Part shown: positions 11,093 to 24,319 of the stretch, one piece after another
How positions within the stretch are numbered: the first letter of the stretch is position 1
How the letters are laid out: each line of letters begins with the position of its first letter
From: Maratus speciosus
Taxonomy: Eukaryota; Arthropoda; Arachnida; Araneae; Salticidae
NCBI GenBank assembly: GCA_963932465.1
Contig: OZ010795.1
Location: 22,405,874 to 22,469,873, forward strand
Reading direction: 5' to 3'
Length of the DNA: 64,000 nt
Translations under genes and position numbers: made by a program
Notes under the pieces: model-generated
Told to the model about the DNA's origin: nothing
What the model saw: the letters and a program-made list of their open reading frames with translations, nothing else
Database searches by the model: none

Positions 11093-13382
11093 GTTACTCT
11101 TGTGACCATCAGAGCAAATTTTCATATATATTTCCAATTCTTTTATTACAAAATATATTTAGGGTAAATTTGATGCAACTACTTAAAACTACATGTACTC
11201 TACTTTCATAAACCCTATGCAGTTTGTAATAAAAAGCATTTTACTTGCCTTGACAATAAATTAAAATTTTGTTACTCTTTTGACCACAAAAAAATGCAAT
11301 TTTTAAAACTTGTGTTTGACGCAGAAATCCTGTGAACTATATGAGACTATAGAAATAAAATTTACAGAATATAGCAGAGTAATTACATCTTTTTAAAAAG
11401 CATTATTCATTGAACTCCTCTGATAAAGCATGAAGTAGTTACATTTGATTTTGCAAAATGCTAAGTGTTACTCTTGTGACATTTTGTCCATAATGTAATT
11501 TTAGCAAAAGTTCAATTTAAATACTAAATAAAATAATTAAAATAAGTTAAAAAAATTATTTTCCATATAGAACAACTGTTAAGGATGGTTTAATTTTAAA
11601 ATAACATAAAATAAGGTAAAAAAATTCTAAAATCAACAAACACTATAACCACATAGCAATCTCTCAGTTTCTGCTACTTAACAAGCTAAATCATTGTCTT
11701 CATTATCAATAATATCATTTGCAACTTCTCCTGTATCATGATTTATTTAATAAAACACAATTTCTTTGTACGAATCATGTTAGTGTAAGGTTTGTAGTAG
11801 ATAGTGTAATTTTTCATGGTCTTAACAAATTGTATTTGTTGAATGCGCTTCCCTATTGGTATTTTCTTGCAAAGTAATGAAACTTTATTGTTTTATTTCT
11901 TTTGACAAAATAAGCAGTGTATCTTAGAATTGCTTTTTTAGCACGCACTTCATTCCATATATATTATTATACAACAACACAAAATAAATCTACAGAATCT
12001 ATACCAGGGGTATTTGAAAAAAACTATGGCCAATTAAGTTAATTGAGAAAGGAGTCTGATTCATTGCAGCCATATTTGCATAGTTATATTTTCGTTTAAA
12101 TTGTAAAACACAACCATCATATAAAAAAGTAAAACATGTACATTTTAGGAAAATACAAATTCCCTTAAAGATGCAATGTTAAAATTTTACATACGAAAGC
12201 ATTTACAAAAAATTGGTTATGAGTTACATTGTCTAAAATAATAGTATAAGATTTTATTTTATTAGGATCATACTAAATAAAAAGTTGTAAATACGGTCGC
12301 TTGTGGATTTGACCAGTAATGTAGTATTTCATACCAAAATTTCGTCTTGGCATGAAAATAAAACAGTTTCCAGAAAATTCACTGGCATAACTATTCTTTG
12401 GGAAATTGTTTTTTTTTTTTTTTTTTTTTTTGGCATTACGAAAATAATCCCCTGTACAATTTTCAATGAATGTGTGCCACAGAAATGGATTTAGTTCCTT
12501 TCGAAAATTTTTAAACAATCAGAAATGGTTTCTTCAACTGCTACTTTTTCAAAACGTTTATCAACGTTTTGAAAAAATAAAAGTATTGATGAAGATGTTG
12601 ATAAAAGTTTTGTCAATAGCAATTGTCAATTGTTTTGTTTCTTTCTCACAACAACATATTCAATTTCTAAAAATTTTGGCGCTTAGCAGAATTTTTCCTG
12701 CTCTTTAAAACAATGTCGTGTATAAGAAGCAATATTAAGATCTTTCCTTTAAAATATACTCTCAGAATCCTTTCTATAAGAGTTACTATAAGAACCTCTG
12801 TAGATTATACAGCAGAATTTAGTAAACGAAGCTTTACAAAGCCTATAAAATATGTGATCAAAGACCATGTGCTTCAAACCAAAACAAAGCACACAAAAAT
12901 GACTCGAGTTGAGTTGTTTTATTATATCTTTAATTACTTGTCATGATTATTTTATAATCTTAAGTAATACCAAAAATAAATAAAAATAAATCCACCCATT
13001 AAAAAAACACTAATAAAGATAATTTGTCTTCCTTAAAATTTACAAAATAACCTTAGTTATAGATAAAAATATTTCAAGAACTGCTCTAATAACAGAGAAA
13101 AAACAACAAAACTTTAAGCATTCTGTTTGTTTTGGTTGTAATGCAGTGTTATATCAAACTATTGACAAAAGTATTATGTTATATTCTTGTGACACAGACG
13201 TTTGTTACTCTTGTGACAACTCCTCAGAGCCTATTCCAGAGCCATGCATAGCATAAACAAAATATTTAATGTAAAATATGTGTTATACCACGAAATCAGA
13301 GAATTAGAAGTTTTGGATAAAAATTTTAAGTAGTTTTTTTTTTTAATTAAAACTTTTGTATGTTTTCCGTTACTCTTGTGAC
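11093..13382. repeat. Region bounded by recurrent GTTACTCTTGTGAC motifs
   Basis: GTTACTCTTGTGAC or a near-match occurs at 11093, 11271, 11467, 13178, 13204 and 13369, all in the same orientation. They cluster at both edges of a 2.3-kb region, with an empty 1.7-kb middle. This is how subterminal transposase-binding repeats of an old DNA transposon are often laid out, but I cannot define termini or a target duplication. The short frames between 12273 and 12946 have no recognisable domain and overlap a T24 run. Confidence 0.45.
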
Positions 13383-15425
13383 ATTTAATTATTAACGTTT
13401 AAATATAGCCAAAAATACATTAAAGACATTATCTAAAAGATTTTATGCATGTAGATCTTAAAGATATGATAATTGTTTGTTGATTTGAACGCATAGTAAT
13501 TTTAAGGAATTCTAAAAAGTAAAAAAATCATATATTTCAATCAGTTGTATTTTAAGCTCAAATGTAAATGTAGTTTTATACTGTTAGTATCCAGCTCATT
13601 TTCAATAAACACTTGCTCTTGTGAAATTAAAACTTACAAATTCATGTACTTCAACTCTTTAGCTTTAAATTGATGTATCACACTTATATTTCCGTTTAAA
13701 AAAAAAATTCAGCAATTTTTTTTTTCTGACGTGGAAGTTCCCTTATTTAAAACTATGTTTAAGTAATACCGCACGCATTCCGCATATTATAAATTTGAAA
13801 AACTCAAAATTCACGTTTCGCCTTGAACTACTTTGCATAAATGCATTGTCACAATGTAACACAATTTTCTGAAATATCCATTTAAATAACTTAATCAGTT
13901 GTTTAGATATTAGAAATCACGAACAACTAAAAGTCAAGTTTTTAAATCTTTTTGAGCTCTTGTTACGCATTGTTACCATAGATTTTAATGCGATTTTAAA
14001 AATGCATACAATATATTTTTAAATTGCCTATTATCATAATGAGATGAAGAATAACAAATAACATTTTACTATAATATCGGGTATATCACTGTGTGGTAGT
14101 ACATAGTACAGATTGATACAAGACTCTTGAGCGGATGATATTAACTTTCTCTAAGAATATTAACGAAATGTTGCATGTTAGTAATTCTACTCATATCTGA
14201 GTTTGTTTTTAGCGATTGGAAAATTTAACACCAACGTTTGAAATTGTTTAACTTCAGTTTTCGCAAAATCTCAGTTCTAAACAATTAGGACTCATTATTG
14301 AGATAAACTGCTGAACGCAACCGATTAATTACGCGAAAGAAAATGTGATATTCAGAAGTTACGTACGCAGTTATATACATAAAAACAAGTAAAAGTATAT
14401 TAAAAGGTGTGTTCGTTAGTTTATTAAACAAGTCATTATGCTATTTTATTAGATATAATTCTAAAGAAATATTGATTGTAAAATCGAACCTCCATTACAA
14501 ATATTTTCATGTTCAATATTTCTACCTTCTGAATCCAGTGAAACGTTTTCTACTATAAATACTGAATTCTATAAAACCCATAATAGAAAACATTATTTTA
14601 GTTCAAAATATGTTTGTGCATTATTATCGGAGAGTAAACCGTTCTATTAAGTATACAAACAAATACGTCAGTGTTGTCTTGTGTGTAAAAGTTATATTGT
14701 ATACGAAAGGAACTGGATGATTTTTCTTTTTGTCGTTGTAAAAAAGAATTAAAAATCTATGAAAGATAATAGATTCTTTAATTAACTAAATTCATTTATA
14801 TTTTGTTCAACTGAAGTGAAATAAATTGAAGGTTTTATATTTAACATCAAAAATCAATTTTGCAATATTTTCATGTTACTTAATCCTGTCTTGTTCCATA
14901 TGCATAACTAAATACAAAAAAAGGATGATTAAGATTATAACTGATAAGTTATTTGCAAAAGGACTTTTGAAATACAATGAAGAATGACTTTAAAACCAAC
15001 ATCACATACGTCATGCCTATTTCTAAACTGATACCAATTAAAAGGTCAGATGATATTCATTTTATAAGGATACAATTACATCCACGAATGCCTTTCGTGT
15101 TTCTGTATTGTGTAATTAATAGAAGAAACGCTGATTGTTTTCAATTTCTCAACACTAAGTATTATGAGTCATTCATGATTATTAATCATTATATATAGTT
15201 ATTAAAATAGAAATTAAAAAACAAGAAGATATTTGCTTTCGCCCGTAAACGTTTCTGTAATGGAAAAGGTTGAAATACTTTTGGTATTTTTTAAAATAAC
15301 ATTGAGAATGTTGTTAACTCTCATTCATATATTCTAATAATAAAAATAATAAAACTTCGTATTTAGATAAAAGTATTTTGTGAGGAACGTTTTATTGAAA
15401 ATAAATGCATTAAAATTAAAAGGAT
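13383..15425. other. AT-rich upstream region of the receptor gene
   Basis: No shared repeat or supported gene. The 73-codon frame at 14977-15198 lies just upstream of the receptor on the same strand. It resembles no part of the receptor family that I can recognise, so I do not propose it as an exon. A further GCTCTTGTGA at about 13614 may be a decayed copy of the preceding motif. Confidence 0.5.
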
Positions 15426-16712
15426 ATGGAATCCTATAAAACAATAAATCTTGGATATGATGCTAGCCATTTCAAAACGCTTTCAAGAGCAACCGGTGGA
15501 CAGATACTAGAATTTTTTGCATCGAAAATAAATCCGAACGGTCGACTATTACTTGCACTCATACAGTACCTTCAACAATATTCAAAATATTTTGACAGAT
15601 TCAATGTAATTATGATATATGAAACAAATTTTCTATCGGCTAACGGTACTTTGGGAGGATTAATAAAGGAAATTAATTATTCAGAAATTGATGTTGGAAT
15701 TCCTTCAATATACATGACTAAAGATGCTGTCGAGATTGTTGATTATTCTTACCCGTACAGGTTAGAAGATTATACATTTATTACTCAGAAACCAAAATAC
15801 AAACCACACGTTTTCGGAATTTTTCAAATATTTTCGTTGTCTGTTTGGATTGCTATCATATCGTTTTTAATTGCAATGCCTATCATAAGTTATGTCATAT
15901 TGAAAAGGAAATATACATTCAGAAATGTATTTTTTGGCATTTTTGCAATATTGATGAAGCAAAATTCTGTTATTAGCACCTCTACGCTTGTGGAGAAACT
16001 TCTTGTCTATTCGTGGGTTGTAGGAGCTATGCTACTTTGTTTGTCTCACGATTCCGTATTTTTATCTTTTCTATCAATTCCCCCTGTAACTAAAATTAAC
16101 ACTCTTTCAGACTTGGCCTTAGCAGTAGAAAATGGCGATTATCGTTGCATTTCTCGTCTATATACAAATGTTGTAAATTACTGGATCAACTCAAAACATG
16201 AACATTTAAAATTAATCGGAAGAGACATTCTTAAGAATAACTTGTCTTACGGGTCACCTTTTCAAAATTTTGTTCGTGAGAGTCAAAAGCAAAATCTTGC
16301 TTATATCATAGAGTCAAAATTTGTTGATATTCTCGCTGGAAAATTCTTCGTCTCAGAAGACCGTTTTCATGAAAATATGCCTGCAATGATGGTCCGAAAA
16401 GGCTTCTGCCACAAAGAACTATTGGATACATTCGTACATAAAATAATGGCTTCAGGTCTGTTCTTCAAATATTTTGGCGATGACTCTTTTTTACGAACAA
16501 TGGATTTGAAAGTAAATTTCCCGGATTATGAAACTAATAGAAAATTGACGCTTACAGATGTAGCCCCAGCATTTATATTCCTTTTATCAGGCTGTTGTAT
16601 GTCATTTTTGGTTCTCATATTCGAAATTAGATTTGGTCGAAATAAAATAAATTCTACGAATATAAACCAAAAAAGCAAACGAAAAAAAGATTTTGATGAA
16701 ACTCCCGTATAA
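15426..16712 (+). CDS. Ionotropic receptor, chemosensory type (Lig_chan family)
   Basis: A 428-residue open frame with the architecture of a divergent ionotropic glutamate-receptor-like channel of arthropod chemosensory IR type. A partial ligand-binding lobe S1 (residues about 25-123) ends in DYSYPYRLEDYTFITQKP. Then come a first membrane segment (about 128-158), a pore region with FGIFAILMKQ (170-179), a second membrane segment (about 190-216), lobe S2 (217-378) and the last membrane segment (about 379-401). A basic cytoplasmic tail follows. There is no amino-terminal domain. The arginine that binds the glutamate carboxyl in classical receptors is replaced near Ala101. No signal peptide is visible, so a short upstream exon is possible. 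A TAA lies three codons before the chosen ATG. It would act in sensory-cell membranes. The ligand is unknown. A decayed paralogue lies at 41.6-42.8 kb. Confidence 0.85.
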   Translation: MESYKTINLGYDASHFKTLSRATGGQILEFFASKINPNGRLLLALIQYLQQYSKYFDRFNVIMIYETNFLSANGTLGGLIKEINYSEIDVGIPSIYMTKDAVEIVDYSYPYRLEDYTFITQKPKYKPHVFGIFQIFSLSVWIAIISFLIAMPIISYVILKRKYTFRNVFFGIFAILMKQNSVISTSTLVEKLLVYSWVVGAMLLCLSHDSVFLSFLSIPPVTKINTLSDLALAVENGDYRCISRLYTNVVNYWINSKHEHLKLIGRDILKNNLSYGSPFQNFVRESQKQNLAYIIESKFVDILAGKFFVSEDRFHENMPAMMVRKGFCHKELLDTFVHKIMASGLFFKYFGDDSFLRTMDLKVNFPDYETNRKLTLTDVAPAFIFLLSGCCMSFLVLIFEIRFGRNKINSTNINQKSKRKKDFDETPV

Positions 16713-18500
16713 TATATTTTGGTACATAATTTTCATGATTTAAAATTTATTGCATTTTTGCCTCTTTCTTTGTTAAAACTGGCTCTTTCTCTGAAATGTA
16801 ATTTTATTAAATTATTAGTTTCAAAGAAATATATATTTTTTAGTAATAACAGATTTTTTTAAAATTTGATTTTCTGAATCTTTTGTACTGAAAATCAAAA
16901 ACATCAACTGCACACAAAGTTTCCTATTATCCGCTAACATCTATCTGGTTCCGTAAATTTAAACGATTGTATTATTATAATGGTATGTTTTGTAGTTATA
17001 TTCTTCAGAGTTTTGCGTCTCTTGATAATAATTCTTAGGAACCACAAAAGGATAAGTTGAAGAATTGAATTTACTAAAAATAAGAAGAAAAGAAACTGAG
17101 ATGAATCTTTTCAAAAAAGGGAAAATTTCGTTTATTTTGATATATAAAAAAAATTTGATATCGCTGCTACATGCTTCGCTGGCGAACACCTTTTTGGTGC
17201 AACTATTTGAAAAAAAAATTAAGAATAAAATTACTCACAGTGAAAAATAATCAGAGTTTAAATTAAATATAAATAATTTTAATTGAAAATGAAAGATAAT
17301 TACTCTCTCTGTTACGATAAATTGGACACTTTTCACAAATTCCTGAAATTTGATTGAAATTATGTTATCCTGTACGCTATTTGAAGTAGGAATTACTTGA
17401 AAAAGACGCCGGTTAGTTAGAAAAAAAATTCTACAAATATTTCTTTTCAATTCTTTTCTTCAAAAAGTATTTGTTTTTCCTAATGCTGTTCAAATTGCTG
17501 TTTAGCTTCTTTAGTGACACCTTTTAGAATCAGTCGTCTCTTTTATCCGAAAGCTTCAGGTTACCTTCTCTAGGAAAGAAACTGAAAGTAAATTTAAAAG
17601 TTTCGATTTCAAGTTCTTTATTTATACTTTTTATGCACTGCTACAGCTGCACTATAAAACTTTATGTAGAGTTCCTCCATAAATTTGGAAGAAACATGTT
17701 ACCTCCACACTTTTATGGCCTGATTTAACTTGGCTTACTATGGCGTAATTTAAACTGATATAACTGCTTATACATTAGTGCAAATTAACGCCAATTATAT
17801 CGGTTAAATTATTCAATAAAGTGGAGGCATCGTATCTGTCCGCAATTTTATGGAATAATTTACATTTTTTTTTTTTTTTACAGTGTGGGTTGAACATTTT
17901 GTCTTAGGATTCAAGAGTTATGGATTTACGAATACAGATATTAAAAATCATCCGAAAACTCCTGGCCTAACAAACATCTTCTAAGATAATGGATAGCTTG
18001 ACCGTGGCAAAGATGCTCCAATCTAAACCTTTTAGTGAGATACTGTGTGCCAGATGTCATCAGAATAAGGTTTTGCATTTTCATAAACACTACAAAACGT
18101 TTCTCCTGAAACTGCTAATGTTGAATACAACTGTAATTATTAAGAAAACTCCATTTCTGTTAACTATGTGTGCTTGATTGTGAAGAACAAAAATCTTTCA
18201 TAAGATTTAACAAGATATATCAGCACTAAGCTCGAAAATTAACCAGTGAGACGAATTTAAAAAACGGAGCGGATTCTAGATACTTTATTATTAATATTAT
18301 AGTTATCCATTTATAAATATTTAAACGACCAGCGCAAGGACCATTGACCTTTGTTGATATTTTCGGTGTGCATTCTAATTTGATAAATTTAAGATGAAAA
18401 TGTATAACGTCACGAAGATTATCAGACATGTTTAGAAGTATTTTTTCATTTATCTCTACATTGTGAAACTATAATTGGGGATCAAGCGCTAGCAGCTCTG
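16713..18500. other. Downstream intergenic region
   Basis: AT-rich sequence with only small unsupported frames on both strands. No repeat or RNA gene is recognised. Confidence 0.5.
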
Positions 18501-18504
18501 TACT

Positions 18505-19045
18505 TGCTTCTTAACATTGTGAAAGTTTACTTTTTATCACTGTAAAAATTTAGTTCAGGGCATTGTAAATGTATATTTCTTAACATTGTGAAAGCTTACT
18601 TCTTAGCATTATGAAAATTTTGTTTGAACTGTGAAAGTTTACTTCTTGTATTGTGAAAAATTACTTATTAGAATTGTGAAAGTTTACTTTACAGCAGTGT
18701 AACAGTCTCCTAAAAGAAAATTTAGATTAGATTTTGTTCTAAAATCAAACTTCTGAGCTTTATAAAATATTATTTTTTTGTTTCCTGAAGGTTTACTTCT
18801 TATCATTGTGAAAATTTATTTTTCAAGATTGTTAAAGTGTACATCTTTGGAATGTGAAAATTTACTTACTTACATTGTGAAAGTTTATTTCCTAGCATCG
18901 AAAATGTATACTTTTTTATATGTGAAAGATTACTTCTTAACATTGTAAAAATGTACTTTAAAGCATTGTGAAACTTTACTTCTGAGCATTGTTGAATTTT
19001 ACTTCTTAGCATTTTTAACGGTTAATTTTTAGCATTGTGGAAGCA
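18505..19045. repeat. Degenerate 23-bp minisatellite
   Basis: A unit close to ATTGTGAAAGTTTACTTC plus five bases repeats about 20 times with substitutions and small indels. An approximately 70-bp unrelated stretch interrupts it near 18720-18785. Most units can be laid out at 20-25 bases, with 23 commonest. Confidence 0.8.
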
Positions 19046-21938
19046 CATGAAAACAAAATTTTGATTTTACAAGTTTTGATTTTACAAGTTATGATTTTAC
19101 AGTTGCACTGTATTTATCAAGCACGATTTCTACAATTCTTCAATCATGATGTAGTTAGCGATAAAAATAGTTACCGTCTTAAAGCTTTTAAGGGCCTGAA
19201 AAAAACTTTCAACTGTAATTACTTTACTTTTCCACTATAGGTGTCTTGGCGAGAGAAAGAAAATGGGCTTGGCGAGGGAAATCAATTTTTCATGCATATT
19301 TTCTGGAAACCTATTCACTGTTTCATGTACTCAAGCTAATTTTTCAATAGTTATAAAAATTATTTATAATATAAACAAACCATTTACCCCTTTTAATACA
19401 ATCAAAAGTAAATTGTGAAGGCCCTGTACTGGAAGCGTTCCATAATTATTGTAAAATAATTATAAAAAAAGATTTAAAGTTTCTGCATTCCATAACTAAT
19501 AAATACAAAGATCAGGACAATCAGTGTTAGGTATGAATTTCACATTTTTAGTTTGGTGTGACGTAACATATGATGGGCTCACAACCACATTAGAACAAGT
19601 CCATTTTGAAAATAAAAAGAGATAGTCCATTTTGAAGGTGCATAAAAACTTTTTTAACTGTTTTATTCACTTCCACATTGAACCAAGTCTGTAAACAGAT
19701 GAAATATATGAGAAAGTATGTGAAAACAGGGTTGGTTCACTGTGGAGTTGACAAAACAGATTTCATGCACCTTATCAGTGGACTATCTTGGGCTTCTATG
19801 TTGTGTTCCCCTCATATAATACCTGATATTCTTCAATCCGAAATTTAAATAGTTTAAGTTACATATATTTATGAGGGTGTAAAGCTTCTCCAAACTATAC
19901 ATAATATCAATTTTAGTGTAAAATACATAAACTCTTAAACACTATCACATGCAATGGTGTTCTAGAACTGCTTAATCATTTAATGGTTTCTTGAATAAAA
20001 TGTAAATTACATAAATTTACAAAGCTCTCGTTTTCTCGCTATTTTTTCGTTTACAAATTTTGTAATTGTTCTATTTATTTATTGCAACATGTCCTCCAGT
20101 GCGAATTGAACCGTGCTTTTAAAAGTATTAGCATCTTGTTGTACAGTTATCTAATCTTAATAATATCATTATTCTAATAACAATTCTTATTTAGAAGTCG
20201 ACTGAGCAGGTATATCTTGAACATATAAATTAAGGATATTGTGTAAATGCATTCTAATCTTTTTTAAAAGGAAGAATCATGGTATAATTATATAAAAATC
20301 GGTCTTTATGGGAGTGGATTAGAGTCATTTCAGATTTAATCTACCTGTAGACAATTTTATTCATTCTTAAATGTGTGTTATGCCGCCACAAAATCGGGAG
20401 AGACCGATAGAGGAGCTTGAGGATTTCATATTTGTGGTTTTATACTTCAGCTTTCCAGTATGCAGCTTGACAAATCTTCCTTATTCACTGACTTGTGCTC
20501 CAGGATATCCACTTGTATTTCAAACTGCAACGCATTTCCTTATGTCGACTCATTTAACACTTGTAACGCCAAGTTTTCTTTCTACCTAATCGCGCAAAAG
20601 GCAGGCAGACAAATTAACTGCTTAATCAATTAAAGACATATATTAAATAGAAAATGCTTTAATATTTTCTCCATAATTCCATAATTTAGCAAGAGTAGAA
20701 GGTATACTAAAACCATCCCTGAAAATTTTCTAACAATTCATGTCTCAACAAAAACCGTCAGGTAAAATTTTGTTAAATGGCTAATATTTCAAAATTGTGT
20801 TCACTTGCTTATAGAACTTTCCTCCATAATTCTTTAACTAAACAACGTATAATAAAATGCAATATAGCTCAACTTTTCCTGATAAATTATCTAACTAACA
20901 GTGCAAGTTCCATCAAAATAGAATCTACAGAATTCATGTCATAAGCTGCCGGAATGAAATACCCATTTGCATTTTATATACTTGTACATGTATATCTGTA
21001 GTGAATACAGAGTAACAAGTGCCGAGAGATAGATAAAGAATTAGGAATTACATAGGTTTGTAGTTTCTGAATTACATTTTCAAGTTGCAGAGAGCTGTTT
21101 CTGTGAGTTGAGTTGCAAAACATCCTCGGAAATACGGCTTAGGGATGATATTTTAATTATGATTTAGACAATTTTTTTATCTTAAAAAAAAAAAAGAAAA
21201 AACAGAATTACCTTATACGCTTTCGATTGCAATTGGTTCGTACAAATTACATTTCTTGCAAATAATAGGTACTAATTTATAAGGAATTAACATCAATTTC
21301 ATTAATTTGAATTAAATCTGATGTAATGTATATTTTATTAAAAGAGAAAAAATAAGGAAATAAATTTAATCTTCCGGATGAGCCAAAAAAACTTGTTTTA
21401 TATCTTCTTGATTCAAAGTACTAAATTATAAAATCGAAGTCAATTACTTACTTGTTTAAGGAATGTATTAATTTTTTTAAAACAAATTGAAGAAAGTGTG
21501 TAATGACAAGAAATTTAAAAATGATGCGCAGAGAATCTCCTGGCATATATTTATTGAAAATGGTCTCTGGACTACTTATGATTAGTTTTGAATTTAACGA
21601 GAACCAGACAGAAATTTAGACTTTAAAAATTAAAGCTCCTTGTACAGAAATTTTTTATTGTATTCTTAACAATATGGCTTAAAGATATCAGATTAAAGAA
21701 TAAAAATCCTAATACGATGTAATACACTGTCTATAATATATATAACAAATTGAAAAAAAAAAACAGAAATAGAAATAAATAGAAATAGAAATTAAAAAGA
21801 AATTAAAACAAAATTAAGCAAATAAAACTAATAAAATTTAATAGCTCAAAACTCGGAGAAATTTACACGAAACACCAAATTTCACCGAAATTGAAACAGA
21901 TAGAAAAAAACGGGCTTCTGTCCAAAAACATTCACATG
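19046..21938. other. Non-coding, AT-rich sequence
   Basis: Apart from the repeat fragment at 19231-19330 (pair of 4690-4810), I recognise nothing. The 72-codon plus-strand frame at 20371-20589 has unremarkable composition and no known motif. A purine-rich stretch with GAAATAGAAATA repeats lies at 21750-21830. Confidence 0.5.
19231..19330. repeat. Dispersed repeat fragment, pair with 4690-4810
   Basis: The CTATAGGTGTCTTGGCGA block, a second CTTGGCGAGG and TATTTTCTGGAAACCTATT match the earlier fragment in order and orientation. Confidence 0.55.
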
Positions 21939-22274
21939 ACGCTATCTAAAACACATGCTTTATTTAATAAAAGAAAAAAAAATATTAATAGAATCAGGTC
22001 ATTTATTACGAAATTATTCACTAATAATTATATAAAGAAATCTAATTTAACTTAAGAATAGCTTCTTTTTAAAATTCTGTTAAAAATCATCCACTGAATA
22101 AATTTTACGCTATCTAAAACACATGCTTTATTTAATAAAAGAAAGCAAAATTAATAGAATCAGTTCATTTATTACGAAATTATTTATTAATAATTATATA
22201 ACGAAATCTAATTTAACTTAAGAATAGCTTCTTTTTAAAATTCTGTTAAAAATCATCCACTAAATAAATTTTAC
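21939..22274. repeat. 168-bp tandem duplication
   Basis: The unit beginning ACGCTATCTAAAACACATGC at 21939 starts again at 22107, and the second copy follows without a gap. The two copies differ by only a few substitutions and a small indel in an A run, so the duplication is recent. Confidence 0.9.
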
Positions 22275-22894
22275 ATGTTTTGTTTCATAAATCTTTGTCA
22301 ATCTTATTTTTACTCTGTCTTGATTTGTCCTGTAAATATATTGGCATTTGATCCGTATTATTCTTCACCCTCTTTGCTGTTCTCGATACAGAAACCCCTT
22401 CATCCAGTCTTCCCTCACGAACATACCAGAGGTTGCTTTTTACGTGAAATCTGGATTACAGCTCGATGAGCTCTTGAACTTTTTCGTGAATATAATAAAA
22501 ATGTTTGATTGCCTCAGAGCGCAATCCAGCAGAGGAATTGAGAATAGGGATAAATTCAGACAACTTTTAATAACTGATTGCATTTGCGGACGCTTATGAA
22601 ATTATATTCTTTAGATATCAGAGGCTGTAATATGAAAAATTTATGTTACTATCAAGAAATATTTTGCATTTTGCATGAAGGCTGTTCTTTACTGCTCTGC
22701 TCAACAAGCGCAAAATGTTTTGACACATTTACAAATTCATTTTTTAACGGACAGGTATCAAATTGGAAAACCTGGCCACGGAATCGATTTGGAATTGAAC
22801 TGTTTTTTCCATTTTTTGATCAATCAATTACCTATTGAGTTATTTGCGACATTGATAACGTGACACGCCATTTTTCTCCCCTTACTGACTGGGT
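22275..22894. other. Unassigned region with several overlapping short frames
   Basis: Base composition is less AT-biased than the surroundings, and four overlapping plus-strand frames of 62-86 codons occur at 22275-22863. None has a motif I recognise and no single frame dominates. This could be a frame-shifted relic of a coding element, but I cannot name it. Confidence 0.35.
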
Positions 22895-23120
22895 TTTCTT
22901 CTTTCGTTCAGAAGTTCTGCTCAAAATGCCAAGTTTGACAGTATCTTCTGAAAGCTCTATTGCGTTTACACGAAAACGGAAAAAATAATTCGATAACATA
23001 GTTTCTGAATAACAACACCTTCTAGTTTCATACGTTTCTGAACAAAAATGAATTAAAACTTATGTCAGAAAGTTGACCCTTTGGATTTCAGAACAGCGTT
23101 AATTCAGACTTCAGAGTGTT
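22895..23120. repeat. Dispersed repeat, pair with 60310-60540
   Basis: The segments GTTCTGCTCAAAATGCC, GTTTCTGAATAACA and CCTTTGGATTTCAG align in the same order and orientation with 60330-60530. The two are diverged copies of one family. Confidence 0.6.
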
Positions 23121-23985
23121 TATCATGGAATATACTTTTTTATTAAGGAAATAATTCTTTTAGAATTTCAATTTTTTTTATTTAAAGAAATTTGATTTAT
23201 TAGCTACAGGTGAAGAAAGAAACAGTCGCGAAATTTTATTTCAGTTTATTGTTAAATAATATGAAAAAATCGTTAAGAAATTTATCACACAAAAAAGCGT
23301 AAATATTAAAATTTCATTTTATGGTAGCATTAGAAGTCGCCTCTAATTATTGCTAATGCAAATTATATTTTGTTGGTTACAGTGAGAAAACAAAAATTCA
23401 GTAAAATATTTAAATATCTAAATGTGGCAAAAAAAAAATTATCTTAAAAATGGAAAGCTTTTAATAATTATTAATTAAAATAATTTTTTATTTCCTTATA
23501 TTTCTATAAACACAATTTATTAATTATTCCAAGTAGTCACTTATGTAACAACAGAAAAACTATTGTGTATAATGTTATATTTAAATTAATACTTGTTTTT
23601 ATCGAGTTCAGAAATTCATTATATGCTGAGCATATGCAAACTTATATGCTGATTATTTTTTAAGCAGCAAAGTGATGAGCAGAACATATAAGCAACAATA
23701 ACAACAACAAAAATTAGTTTCTTACTTTTTTTAGGTTGCTTCCTACAGTTTACACTTTTTCTATTATACATTGTAACCTACTTCTTTTTATAAAAGTTTC
23801 AAAGTGATGGAAAAAACAAAAAAAACAACAAAAAAATTATCATTGTATCCCACTGTAAGCATAACATTATTTCCAACTTACATAGTTTTCTGCTATAGCA
23901 TTGGGTCATCATTTTTTACATCGTTTCCTATTTTTCTTACGTTGTTATCTACTAAAATAATGTTTCCTACTTCTTTAAAATACAA
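23121..23985. other. AT-rich sequence, nothing recognised
   Basis: Contains loose TTCCTACTTC-like repetitions near 23720-23980 but no defined unit and no gene. Confidence 0.5.
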
Positions 23986-24040
23986 CTAGAGGGCTCTGCT
24001 CTCTACGAGCTACGCTCGCCAACCCCCGTCCAGACACCGC
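23983..24040 (-). repeat. Hairpin plus CTAG terminus (Helitron-like end?)
   Basis: On the minus strand a GC-richer stretch with two short inverted repeats (GAGCGTAGCTC and AGAGAGCAGAGCCCTCT) ends in CTAG followed by T at 23986-23989. This resembles a Helitron 3' terminus. The 5' end is not located. Confidence 0.35.
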
Positions 24041-24319
24041 CATCTCTTAAAGCACGCCAATTTGATCGGCTTTAAAAAATTTTCGGAAGAATGAATTATA
24101 ATTTTTAAAAAGTGGCTATCTCTCTATTAACGAGATAGCATTGTGAATGGATAATACGAAAGCAAAAAAGTACAAAAAAAAAAGACGCCCGTCTGACATT
24201 GGTCTAAATCAGAACAGTGAAACATGTCAAAATAAAAAAATGATGTAAAATGATGTAAAACGAATGATGCTTTGATTGGAGATTTTTAAGGCGAAATCAG
24301 TGTTTGTTAAGGGATACAA

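Noticed and set aside
14977..15198. Upstream exon of the ionotropic receptor
   Set aside because: The translated sequence has no signal peptide and no resemblance to receptor N-termini that I can see.
22275..22863. Protein-coding gene in overlapping frames
   Set aside because: No frame is long enough, no splice pattern or domain is visible, and the frames compete with each other.
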